This document shows positions 1 to 6,839 of a DNA stretch of 7,166 nt, piece after piece. Location: assembly GCA_002451155.1 (NCBI GenBank), contig DKBG01000050.1, positions 1-7,166 of the forward strand. Direction: 5' to 3'. Source of the DNA: Ignavibacteria bacterium UBA6906. Lineage in GTDB: Bacteria; Bacteroidota; Ignavibacteria; UBA10030; UBA6906. The notes below the pieces were generated by a model. It searched no databases, had not been told where the DNA came from, and saw only the letters and a program-made list of their open reading frames with translations. Position 1 is the first letter of the stretch. Every line of letters starts with the position of its first letter. The position numbers and the translations under genes are program-made.

Positions 1-117
1 TTTACAGGCAGCTACGTATCGCTCTTCATTGTGGCCGGGTCTGCATATCTGATTGCACTGGTCGTCATCCAGCTGCTGGTTCCCAGCCTCGACGAAGTTG
101 TCCTGCAGGATTCTTGA
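1..117 (+). CDS. MFS transporter, C-terminal fragment (probable hexuronate permease, ExuT-like)
   Basis: This is the last 38 codons of a gene that begins before the window; it reads in frame from base 1 to the TGA at 115-117. The peptide starts FTGSYVSLFIVAGSAYLIAL and continues as a hydrophobic helix (VVIQLLVP), followed by a short polar tail (SLDEVVLQDS). A final transmembrane helix preceded by a GSY.. LF..AGSAYL pattern is what I recall for the last helix of hexuronate permeases of the MFS anion:cation symporter group. The stop lies 13 nt before the uxaC start, and that coupling supports uptake of galacturonate or glucuronate as its job. Only about one helix is visible, so the family call rests on this short match plus context. 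Another MFS sugar-acid carrier is possible. Confidence 0.7.
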   Translation, partial: FTGSYVSLFIVAGSAYLIALVVIQLLVPSLDEVVLQDS

Positions 118-118
118 C

Positions 119-123
119 GGAGG
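119..123 (+). promoter_or_regulatory. Ribosome binding site of uxaC (decides a GTG start)
   Basis: GGAGG lies 7 nt upstream of the GTG at 131 and directly after the transporter stop at 115-117. An in-frame ATG exists at 53, but it lies inside the transporter reading frame, has no comparable Shine-Dalgarno, and would add 26 residues unlike any UxaC N-terminus. The GTG at 131 gives the family's normal length. Confidence 0.85.
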
Positions 124-130
124 CATCACA

Positions 131-1552
131 GTGAGCCACCGCGACATTTTCGTAACCGAGGATTTTCTCCTCGAAAGCCCGACCGCCATCGAGTTATACC
201 AACGGTTCGCCAGAGAGCAGCCGATTATCGATTATCACTGCCATCTGTCCCCGCAAGATATCGCCGACAACCGCCGGTTTGCCACCATGACGGAGATCTG
301 GCTCGCCGGCGATCATTACAAGTGGCGCGCCATGCGTACACGAGGCGTCCCGGAACGTTGTATCACCGGGAATGCCTCCGACTGGGAGAAATTCCTTGCC
401 TGGGCAGAAACGGTTCCCGAGACGCTGCGGAATCCCCTTTACCACTGGACGCACATGGAGTTGAAACGTCCCTTCGGGATCTCCGACCGTCTCCTTGACG
501 GACGTACCGCACAGGAGATTTACAACCGGTGCAATGCGCAGCTTGCCGAGGAAGGACTCAGTGCGCGGGGGATACTCAAGACGATGAATGTGCAGATCCT
601 CTGTACCACGGACGATCCGACGGACTCACTTGAAGCCCATCAGCGGCTGCGCAATGATCCCTCGTTTCAGACCCGGGTTCTGCCGGCGTTCCGCGCCGAT
701 CACACGATGGCGATCGAGCGGGCTGACGTGTTTGTCCGCTACGCCCAAAGACTCGGCAGCGCCGCGGATATCCACATTATGACCTACGCAGACTTCATCG
801 AAGCGATCCGCCGGAGGCATGCCTACTTCCACGCGCAAGGGTGCCGCCTGTCTGACCATGGCCTTGAGACCGTCTACGCCGAAGAGTTCACCGAGCGGGA
901 AATTGCGTCAATCTTCGCGAACGCGCTTGCGGGGAAGGCCATAGACCGGGAGTCTGCCCTGAAATTCAGGAGCGCGGTCCTGTTTGAACTCTGCCTTCTG
1001 GACCATGCCGCGGGATGGGTGCAGCAGTTCCACCTCGGCGCGCTCCGAAACACGAATCCGCGGATGTACCGGGAGCTCGGACCCGACACCGGCTACGATG
1101 CAATCGGCGACTATCCGCAGGCACTTCCGCTCGTTCGTCTCTTTGCGAAGCTGGAGGACCGGGACGCTCTGGCAAAGTCGATTGTGTATAATCTCAACCC
1201 TGCAGACAATGAAGTCGTCGCGACCATCATGGGCTGCTTCCAGGACGGGCGCGTACCTGGCAAGATGCAGTTCGGCAGCGCATGGTGGCACCTTGATCAG
1301 AAAGAGGGAATTGAACGCCAGCTGAATACTCTGTCGGCAATGGGACTTCTCAGCAGATTCGTAGGAATGCTTACCGATTCCCGGAGCTTCCTCTCGTATC
1401 CGAGACATGAGTATTTCCGACGGATTCTGTGCAACACACTCGGGCAGGAGATCGAACGCGGCTTGATTCCCGGTGACCTCGACCTTGTCGGGCGTCTGGT
1501 GGAAAACGTCTGCTATGGGAACGCCCGACGGTATTTTGATTTTGTTGAGTGA
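131..1552 (+). CDS. uxaC: Glucuronate/galacturonate isomerase (uronate isomerase)
   Basis: The enzyme interconverts D-glucuronate with D-fructuronate and D-galacturonate with D-tagaturonate in the cytoplasm, the first step of hexuronate catabolism. Starting from the GTG at 131, the product is 473 aa, close to E. coli UxaC (about 470). It belongs to the amidohydrolase-superfamily TIM barrels. Visible hallmarks are the HxH metal site (YHCHL, H36 and H38) after the first strand, the CTTDDP segment (residues 158-163), HLGALRNTNPRMY (301-313), FGSAWWHLDQKEG (381-393) and the C-terminal TDSRSFLSYPRHEYFRR (415-431). No break or missing hallmark is seen. It sits 13 nt after the transporter gene and 37 nt before the tagaturonate epimerase gene, consistent with an operon. 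UxaC accepts both uronates, so the substrate range cannot be narrowed from this gene alone; the adjacent epimerase argues that galacturonate is one of them. Confidence 0.97.
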   Translation: MSHRDIFVTEDFLLESPTAIELYQRFAREQPIIDYHCHLSPQDIADNRRFATMTEIWLAGDHYKWRAMRTRGVPERCITGNASDWEKFLAWAETVPETLRNPLYHWTHMELKRPFGISDRLLDGRTAQEIYNRCNAQLAEEGLSARGILKTMNVQILCTTDDPTDSLEAHQRLRNDPSFQTRVLPAFRADHTMAIERADVFVRYAQRLGSAADIHIMTYADFIEAIRRRHAYFHAQGCRLSDHGLETVYAEEFTEREIASIFANALAGKAIDRESALKFRSAVLFELCLLDHAAGWVQQFHLGALRNTNPRMYRELGPDTGYDAIGDYPQALPLVRLFAKLEDRDALAKSIVYNLNPADNEVVATIMGCFQDGRVPGKMQFGSAWWHLDQKEGIERQLNTLSAMGLLSRFVGMLTDSRSFLSYPRHEYFRRILCNTLGQEIERGLIPGDLDLVGRLVENVCYGNARRYFDFVE

Positions 1553-1589
1553 TGTCTGCAGTCCACACCGCATTCTCAATCATGCGCAG

Positions 1590-3176
1590 ATGAACCGAAT
1601 GACCCTTTCACAACTCATGACCTCCCTGCTGACCTCCTCCGCCGGCACTGCCGGGCCAAATCCGGTAATCGGGTTCAACGGTCATGGCATCGCCGTCTAT
1701 CCGCTCTCGACCAGACTTCAGAACGATGTGCTCTATTTCATCGGGCGCGAGGAGCCCGGAAAGTTCCTCTACACGGTTGTTCCGGGGAAGAATGAAGGAG
1801 ATGCCGCGGCGTTCGTTGGCGCTGCCGTGCCGTCAGGCGTTTTCGGCCCCGGATTCCGTGTCCGGAGGTGCGTCCTCGATCATGACAATGCGGAGATGCT
1901 GCGGGAACGATTTTCGTTCACCAGACCGGTCCTGCTTGGTCCAGTTGATTCATTCGGATTCGGCGACCGGCTGGGTATCGCCAATCCGGCGCACCTAAGA
2001 GCCCTTGCAGGTTCGCATATGCGACCTGTCCTGGCTCAACAATCGATCAGGGAACTGGAACGGACGAAGAGAACCGCAGAGGAAGTGCTGGATGCTGCCA
2101 CATGGGCGGCGTTTCAGGAAGGGTACGCCGGGGGGTTCGGCGCGGATGCGGATCATCTCAAGACGACCGACGATATCGATCGGACGGCTGCCGCCGGGTT
2201 TACGATGTACACGTTTGATCCGGGTGGGTTTGTGGTGGACGATGCGAATGCCCTGCCCCTTACGGAGGTGCAGGACCGCGCCGCGCGCATTGAGACGGGA
2301 GATCTGTCCCTGAGCGACACGATTCAGCGCTACGCGGGCCGGACGATACGGCTTGAGCAGGGCGTGCTGCTCGACCCGTCGGACGAGGAGGTGGCGAGAG
2401 CATTTCTGAAATACGGAGGAGTCATAACACACAGCGCCCGGCTTTACCGCCATCTCAAAGAACGACATCGCGCGCTTCCCTCCGAAGTGGAACTCTCCGT
2501 TGATGAAACGGAAAGTCCGACCACGCCGTTCGAGCACTATTTCATCGGGTCCGAACTTCGTCGTCTCGGCGTGAGCCTCGTCAGTCTTGCGCCGCGGTTC
2601 GTCGGCGCGTTTGAAAAGGGAATCGACTACCGGGGCGACATCACCGCGTTCTCTGTAGCCTACCGCTTGCATGCAGCCATCGCCCACATGATCGGTCCAT
2701 ATAAACTTAGCATTCACTCCGGAAGCGACAAGTTCACCGTCTACCGGGAGATCGGTCGGCTATCCCTCGGCCCGGTTCACGTCAAGACCGCGGGAACGTC
2801 CTATCTCGAGGCGTTGCGTACCGCGGCTCTGGTGGATCCCCCTCTGGTGAGAGAGATTCTTGATTTTGCGCGGGGTCTGTACGACGCGGAAAAGCAGAGC
2901 TACCACGTCTCCGCGCGACTCGACCGCGTCCCGGTGGGGTCCTCATGTTCTGCTGAGACGCTTGTTTCCTGCTTTGACGACGACGACGCGAGGCAGGTCT
3001 TCCATGTAACGTTCGGGAAAGTGCTGACCTCATCCTCCCCGGACGGGAAATCACGCTTCCGGGAGCGGCTGATGGCTCTCTTGGATGAACACGAAGCACT
3101 CCACTACGAGAACCTTCTGCTTCATTTTCGAAAACACCTGCAACCGTTTGACAAAGCGACCGGAGACGTCAGATGA
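1590..3176 (+). CDS. uxaE: Tagaturonate epimerase (UxaE family; D-tagaturonate/D-fructuronate)
   Basis: This matches the UxaE family first described in Thermotoga maritima, which epimerises D-tagaturonate to D-fructuronate and so feeds galacturonate into the glucuronate branch without tagaturonate reductase or altronate dehydratase. From the ATG at 1590 the protein is 528 aa. Segments I recognise from the family are FGFGDRLGIANPAHLRAL (122-139), AQQSIRELERT (149-159), ATWAAFQEGYAGGFGADADH (170-189), VDETESPTTP (304-313), KLSIHSGSDKF (372-382) and VHVKTAGTSYLEALR (396-410). The acidic and histidine residues in the last three are candidate metal ligands (D305, E306, H376, H397), which is inference. 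The start is uncertain: the frame is open back to an ATG at 1473 inside uxaC, and ATGs at 1515, 1590, 1599 and 1617 are all in frame, none with a good Shine-Dalgarno. I chose 1590 as the first ATG after the uxaC stop. Translation may be coupled to uxaC. Confidence 0.9.
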   Translation: MNRMTLSQLMTSLLTSSAGTAGPNPVIGFNGHGIAVYPLSTRLQNDVLYFIGREEPGKFLYTVVPGKNEGDAAAFVGAAVPSGVFGPGFRVRRCVLDHDNAEMLRERFSFTRPVLLGPVDSFGFGDRLGIANPAHLRALAGSHMRPVLAQQSIRELERTKRTAEEVLDAATWAAFQEGYAGGFGADADHLKTTDDIDRTAAAGFTMYTFDPGGFVVDDANALPLTEVQDRAARIETGDLSLSDTIQRYAGRTIRLEQGVLLDPSDEEVARAFLKYGGVITHSARLYRHLKERHRALPSEVELSVDETESPTTPFEHYFIGSELRRLGVSLVSLAPRFVGAFEKGIDYRGDITAFSVAYRLHAAIAHMIGPYKLSIHSGSDKFTVYREIGRLSLGPVHVKTAGTSYLEALRTAALVDPPLVREILDFARGLYDAEKQSYHVSARLDRVPVGSSCSAETLVSCFDDDDARQVFHVTFGKVLTSSSPDGKSRFRERLMALLDEHEALHYENLLLHFRKHLQPFDKATGDVR

Positions 3177-4006
3177 ACCTCGACGAACTTACCCGGCACT
3201 ATGACTTTGCCGGCCGTACAGTGGTACTCACAGGGGGTGCCGGAGTGCTCGGCGGTGAAATTGCGTGTGCGCTCGGCGGGTGCGGGGCCAACGTGGCGGT
3301 CCTGGACCGTGATGCCGTCCTCGGCGAACGTCTCCTGCAGAGGATTGACTCGAGCGTGGGACGTTCTCTCTTCGTACCGGGGGATGTTCTGGTGCCGGAG
3401 AAACTGGCAGAGGCCCGGGACCGGATCCTCGGGGAATTCGGCCGCGTTGATGCGCTGATCAACGCGGCAGGAGGAAACAACCCTCGCGCGACGACCGGGC
3501 CGACACTCTCCTTCTTCGATATTCCGCCCGACGCAATGCGGTTCGTGCTTGATCTGAATCTCCTCGGGACGATTCTCCCCGCGCAGGTTTTCGGGAAGGT
3601 GATGGCCGAGCAGAAGAACGGGGTGATTCTCAACATTTCGTCGATGAATGCCTTCCGGCCCCTCACGCGAATTCCGGCCTACTCCGCGGCGAAAGCGGCC
3701 GTCAGCAACTTCACACAATGGCTTGCCGTTCACATGGCCCAGGAATACTCTCCGTCTATCCGGGTGAACGCACTGGCTCCCGGGTTCTTCCTGACGGAAC
3801 AGAACAGGTTCCTGCTGACAGATGAGGCCACGGGTGCGCTCACCCCCCGGGGGAAGAGTATTATCGACCACACGCCGATGGGAAGGTTCGGAAAACCCGA
3901 AGAACTTCTCGGGACCGTTCTCTGGCTGCTTTCTCCCGCCTCCTCGTTCGTAACCGGAACGGTCATTCAGGTCGACGGGGGATTTTCGGCGTATTCCGGG
4001 GTGTAA
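3173..4006 (+). CDS. SDR oxidoreductase, probable fructuronate reductase (D-mannonate oxidoreductase)
   Basis: This is a 277-aa classical short-chain dehydrogenase/reductase. Given its place, it probably reduces D-fructuronate to D-mannonate, the job done in Thermotoga-like hexuronate clusters by an SDR rather than by the long-chain UxuB of E. coli. The Rossmann glycine motif is TGGAGVLGG (20-28); the usual TGxxxGxG glycine at position 25 is a valine, a variant I recall from this mannonate-oxidoreductase-like SDR group. NAAGG (97-101), N129, S157, Y170 and K174 form the catalytic set, with the normal 13-residue Ser-Tyr and Tyr-xxx-Lys spacings. D45, closing the second strand (VAVLDRD), suggests NAD(H) rather than NADP(H). 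The C-terminus has the common SDR ending VTGTVIQVDGGFSAYSGV. The start codon overlaps the uxaE stop as ATGA, with GGAG 7 nt upstream (3162-3165), so the two genes are translationally coupled. Substrate assignment is from context; related SDRs act on gluconate or other sugar acids. Confidence 0.87.
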   Translation: MNLDELTRHYDFAGRTVVLTGGAGVLGGEIACALGGCGANVAVLDRDAVLGERLLQRIDSSVGRSLFVPGDVLVPEKLAEARDRILGEFGRVDALINAAGGNNPRATTGPTLSFFDIPPDAMRFVLDLNLLGTILPAQVFGKVMAEQKNGVILNISSMNAFRPLTRIPAYSAAKAAVSNFTQWLAVHMAQEYSPSIRVNALAPGFFLTEQNRFLLTDEATGALTPRGKSIIDHTPMGRFGKPEELLGTVLWLLSPASSFVTGTVIQVDGGFSAYSGV

Positions 4007-4040
4007 AAGCAGGAAGAATATCCGGGCTGGAGGAACAGGA

Positions 4041-4046
4041 AAGGAG
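4041..4046 (+). promoter_or_regulatory. Ribosome binding site of gnd
   Basis: AAGGAG ends 6 nt before the ATG at 4053, a near-ideal Shine-Dalgarno in a purine-rich 46-nt gap after the SDR gene. It fixes the gnd start. No promoter or hairpin is evident in the gap, so gnd is probably read from the same transcript. Confidence 0.85.
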
Positions 4047-4052
4047 TGCGGT

Positions 4053-5465
4053 ATGAGTGGAGAAAAGAAGTTTGGAGTCGTCGGTCTGGGCGTGATGGGC
4101 CAGAATCTCGCACTGAATATCGAGCGAAACGGATTCCCCGTGGTGGGCTACGACATCGAGGCGGAAAAGGTGCGTGAGTCGCGGGAGCGATTTGCCGGCA
4201 AGCAGATGATCGTGGCAGACTCGCTGGATGAGTTCCTTGACGATCTGGAATCGCCGAAGAAGATCCTGATCATGGTCCCCGCAGGCAAGGCGGTGGATTC
4301 TGTGCTCGGGGATCTTCGGCCCCGGCTTTCCAAGGGCGATCTGCTCATTGACGGCGGAAATTCCCACTTCGTCGATACCCGAACTCGCATTCGTTCCCTC
4401 GAAGGAACGGGAATACTGTATGTCGGAACCGGAGTGAGCGGCGGAGAAGAGGGGGCATTGCACGGCCCCTCCATCATGCCCGGAGGAAATCCGGAGGCCT
4501 GGCCGCTCATCAAGCCGGTATTCCAGAAGATTGCCGCGAAGGCCAATGATGGCGCGCCATGCTGCGAGTGGATAGGTCCCGACGGCGCGGGACACTTCGT
4601 GAAAATGGTCCATAACGGCATTGAATATGCTGACATGCAAATGATCTGCGAGGCATACTTTCTCATAGAGAGGGTCCTCAGGTTCACACCCGACCAGATG
4701 AGCGACATATTTGCCGACTGGAACCGGGGGGAACTGAACAGCTACCTGATCGAGATCACCGCGAAGATCATGACCAGAAAGGATCCCGACACGGGAAAAC
4801 CCCTCCTCAATCTCATCCTGGACACGGCGGAACAGAAGGGAACCGGGAAATGGACCAGCGGTGCCGCCCTTGACCTGGGTGTTCCCGCCCAGACCATAGC
4901 GATCGCAGTCTTTGCGCGGATGATGAGTGCGCTGAAATCTGAGCGTGTGGCAGCGTCCAGAGTTCTGCAGGGCCCGGAAATTCCGTTTTCAGGAGACAGG
5001 AAATCATTTATCGAGATGGTTCGCCAGGCACTCTACGCCTCGAAGATCTGTTCGTACGCGCAGGGATTCCAGCTGCTGCGGACGGCAAACGAGGAGTATG
5101 GCTGGGATTTGCAGTTCGGCACCATTGCGTCTCTCTGGCGGGCCGGCTGCATCATCCGGGCGCAGTTCCTTTCAAAAATCAAGGATGCGTACGACCGGGA
5201 CCCCGCCTTGCCGAACCTGCTGCTCGATCCCTATTTTGCCGACGCGATCCGCCACACCTCGACGGGATGGCGAACGGTCATTGCGTCGGCCGTCGAACGG
5301 GGCGTTCCTGTCCCCGCGTTCAGCAGTGCGCTTGCCTACTATGACAGCTACCGGTCCGCAGTCCTGCCGGCGAATCTGCTCCAGGCACAGCGCGACTTCT
5401 TTGGCGCGCACCGGTACAGGCGGATTGACATAGAGGGTTCCTTCCATACGAAGTGGGAAGAATAG
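4053..5465 (+). CDS. gnd: 6-Phosphogluconate dehydrogenase, decarboxylating (long form, predicted NAD-preferring)
   Basis: The enzyme oxidises and decarboxylates 6-phosphogluconate to ribulose 5-phosphate and CO2 in the cytoplasm. At 470 aa it is the long, dimeric form (E. coli Gnd 468 aa), not the roughly 300-aa short form. The N-terminal Rossmann loop GLGVMG spans 11-16. The substrate and catalytic region has SGGEEGALHGPSIMPGG (129-145), then K184 and HNGIEY (187-192) with E191, matching catalytic Lys183 and Glu190 of the family. GTGKWTS is at 263-269. The C-terminal tail has AYYDSYRSAVLPANLLQAQR, FFGAHRYRRID and FHTKWEE. The oddity is at the end of the second strand: E. coli has N33-R34-S35, whose Arg binds the NADP 2'-phosphate, whereas here the sequence is Y33-D34-I35-E36. 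An Asp with no Arg predicts NAD preference (inference). It lies in a hexuronate operon rather than with zwf and pgl, pointing to a catabolic role. Confidence 0.96.
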   Translation: MSGEKKFGVVGLGVMGQNLALNIERNGFPVVGYDIEAEKVRESRERFAGKQMIVADSLDEFLDDLESPKKILIMVPAGKAVDSVLGDLRPRLSKGDLLIDGGNSHFVDTRTRIRSLEGTGILYVGTGVSGGEEGALHGPSIMPGGNPEAWPLIKPVFQKIAAKANDGAPCCEWIGPDGAGHFVKMVHNGIEYADMQMICEAYFLIERVLRFTPDQMSDIFADWNRGELNSYLIEITAKIMTRKDPDTGKPLLNLILDTAEQKGTGKWTSGAALDLGVPAQTIAIAVFARMMSALKSERVAASRVLQGPEIPFSGDRKSFIEMVRQALYASKICSYAQGFQLLRTANEEYGWDLQFGTIASLWRAGCIIRAQFLSKIKDAYDRDPALPNLLLDPYFADAIRHTSTGWRTVIASAVERGVPVPAFSSALAYYDSYRSAVLPANLLQAQRDFFGAHRYRRIDIEGSFHTKWEE

Positions 5466-5515
5466 TCCTGACGGTCGCAGGCGGCATGCTGTTGTGCGCC
5501 GCGCGGCCGCGAGAC

Positions 5516-5520
5516 GGGAG
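5516..5520 (+). promoter_or_regulatory. Ribosome binding site of the larA-like gene
   Basis: GGGAG ends 5 nt before the ATG at 5526. It supports that ATG as the start and closes the 60-nt gap after gnd, the longest intergenic gap in the window. Confidence 0.7.
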
Positions 5521-5525
5521 AGTCT

Positions 5526-6821
5526 ATGACGGGAAAAGGATCACCGAAGGTTCCTCTTACGCACGCGGAGGTCAGGGAGATCTGTGCGGAATTCGTGGAG
5601 CGGGAAGGCCTGGCTGGAAAACGAGTCCTTGCGATCATCCCCGATCAGACGAGATCCGGGCCGATCGATATCATGTTCAGAATCCTCTACGAACTTCTCC
5701 TCCCTCGGGCGGAGAAACTCGATTTCCTCATTGCCCTCGGAACGCATCCCCCGATGACAGAGGAAGCGATCGACATCCGACTCGGCCTTGCTCAGGGTGA
5801 ACGAGCGGCGAAGTTCTCGGGGACCAGGATCTTTAACCATCACTGGAACGACCCGTCCCGGCTCGCGGAGATCGGCACGATCAGCGAAGAGAAGGTCGAA
5901 GAGATCTCTCATGGGTTGATGCGAGAACCGGTCCGGGTCACCATCAACCGGTTGGTGTTCGACTATGATGTTCTGCTGATCATCGGACCGACTTTTCCCC
6001 ATGAGGTTGTAGGGTTCTCAGGCGGAAACAAGTATCTCTTCCCTGGAATTTCCGGGCCGGAAATCATTGATATGTTTCACTGGCTCGGAGCGCTCATCAC
6101 CAATCCGGTGATCATCGGAAGGAAGTATACACCTGTTCGAGTCGTGGTCGATACCGCCGCCGCAATGCTTCCGGTCCGTCGTCTCTGCATGAGCCTGGTC
6201 GTCCATGGACCCGGTCTGGCGGGACTCTTCTGTGGGACACCGGAGGAGGCATGGTCATCGGCTGCGGATCTTTCGGATGCTGTTCACATTGTCTACAAGG
6301 ACCGTCCGTACGCCAGCGTTCTCTCCTGTGCCCCGGCGATGTACGATGAATTGTGGGTGGGAGGCAAGGCAACCTACAAGCTCGAACCGGTGGTGGCGGA
6401 CGGCGGCGAACTTATCATCTATGCCCCACATATAAAAGAGATTTCCGTAACCCACGGGAAGCTGATTGAACGGGTCGGCTACCACGTACGGGATTACTTC
6501 CTCCGGCAGATGGACCGGTTTGCGGAAGTCCCCAGAGGGGTTCTCGCACATTCGACACATGTCAAGGGGATCGGGACGTACGACAAGGGGCAGGAGCGTC
6601 CACGGATCAACGTCATCCTTGCGACGGGAATTCCTGAGGAAACCTGCAGACGGATCAACCTCGGATACCGTGACCCTGCCCGGATCGATGAGGAGAAATG
6701 GAAAGCAAGAGAGACTGAAGGTATTCTCCATGTCCCGAAAGCGGGTGAAATCCTCTACCGGTTGCGGGACGACCCGTTCGGACATCCGCCCGCGACGACC
6801 CGGAAACACCCTCATGCATAA
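5526..6821 (+). CDS. LarA-family nickel-dependent 2-hydroxyacid racemase/epimerase (possible mannonate/gluconate 2-epimerase)
   Basis: This 431-aa protein belongs to the lactate racemase LarA family (N-terminal DUF2088-type domain), in which a nickel-pincer (NPN) cofactor bound to a lysine drives hydride transfer at the C2 of 2-hydroxyacids. The LarA active-site set of Lactiplantibacillus plantarum (D72, R75, H108, H174, K184, H200) can be placed by motif and spacing: D40 and R43 in PDQTR, H74 in GTHPPMTEE, H159 in FPHEVVGFSGG, K169 in GGNKYLFPG and H185 in MFHW. H159 to K169 is 10 residues and K169 to H185 is 16, exactly as in LarA. The C-terminal half has MYDELWVGGKATYKLEPVVA (272-291), where LarA has its Gln295/Lys298 region; the glutamine is not conserved here. 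The substrate is unlikely to be lactate: the neighbours handle six-carbon sugar acids, and some LarA homologues are known D-gluconate 2-epimerases. Epimerising mannonate and gluconate is therefore the leading guess. The cofactor genes larB, larC and larE are not in the window. Confidence 0.85.
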   Translation: MTGKGSPKVPLTHAEVREICAEFVEREGLAGKRVLAIIPDQTRSGPIDIMFRILYELLLPRAEKLDFLIALGTHPPMTEEAIDIRLGLAQGERAAKFSGTRIFNHHWNDPSRLAEIGTISEEKVEEISHGLMREPVRVTINRLVFDYDVLLIIGPTFPHEVVGFSGGNKYLFPGISGPEIIDMFHWLGALITNPVIIGRKYTPVRVVVDTAAAMLPVRRLCMSLVVHGPGLAGLFCGTPEEAWSSAADLSDAVHIVYKDRPYASVLSCAPAMYDELWVGGKATYKLEPVVADGGELIIYAPHIKEISVTHGKLIERVGYHVRDYFLRQMDRFAEVPRGVLAHSTHVKGIGTYDKGQERPRINVILATGIPEETCRRINLGYRDPARIDEEKWKARETEGILHVPKAGEILYRLRDDPFGHPPATTRKHPHA

Positions 6822-6828
6822 GAATTTC

Positions 6829-6833
6829 AGGAG
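6829..6833 (+). promoter_or_regulatory. Ribosome binding site of the PfkB-family kinase
   Basis: AGGAG lies 6 nt before the ATG at 6840, in the 18-nt gap after the larA-like stop (TAA, 6819-6821). It fixes the start of the truncated kinase gene. Confidence 0.85.
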
Positions 6834-6839
6834 CAGAAA

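Noticed and set aside
53..130. Upstream ATG extending UxaC by 26 residues.
   Set aside because: It falls inside the transporter gene's reading region and lacks a Shine-Dalgarno; the GTG at 131 has GGAGG 7 nt upstream and gives the normal length.
908..1579. A 223-codon open frame on the minus strand opposite uxaC.
   Set aside because: It lies entirely antisense to a clear uxaC, has no recognisable motif, and is the kind of long shadow frame GC-biased third positions produce.
1995..2717. A 240-codon open frame on the minus strand opposite uxaE.
   Set aside because: Antisense to conserved uxaE segments; its composition is rich in Arg, Gly and Pro, with no domain pattern.
3122..3871. A 249-codon open frame on the minus strand opposite the SDR gene.
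   Set aside because: The SDR frame has a complete catalytic set; the opposite frame shows only low-complexity Arg/Glu/Pro-rich sequence.
3963..4708. Minus-strand open frames of 225 and 186 codons opposite the start of gnd.
   Set aside because: They overlap each other and the highly conserved Gnd N-terminal domain, and neither resembles a known protein.
5481..5510. Short inverted repeat (GCGGC at 5481-5485, GCCGC at 5498-5502) and the palindrome GCGGCCGC in the gnd/larA-like gap, considered as a terminator or operator.
   Set aside because: A 5-bp stem with a 12-nt loop and no T-run is too weak for a terminator, and a single short GC palindrome in GC-rich DNA is expected by chance.
5526..6821. 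Annotating the LarA homologue simply as lactate racemase.
   Set aside because: The active-site chemistry matches, but the operon contains no lactate-related gene and the neighbours all act on six-carbon sugar acids.
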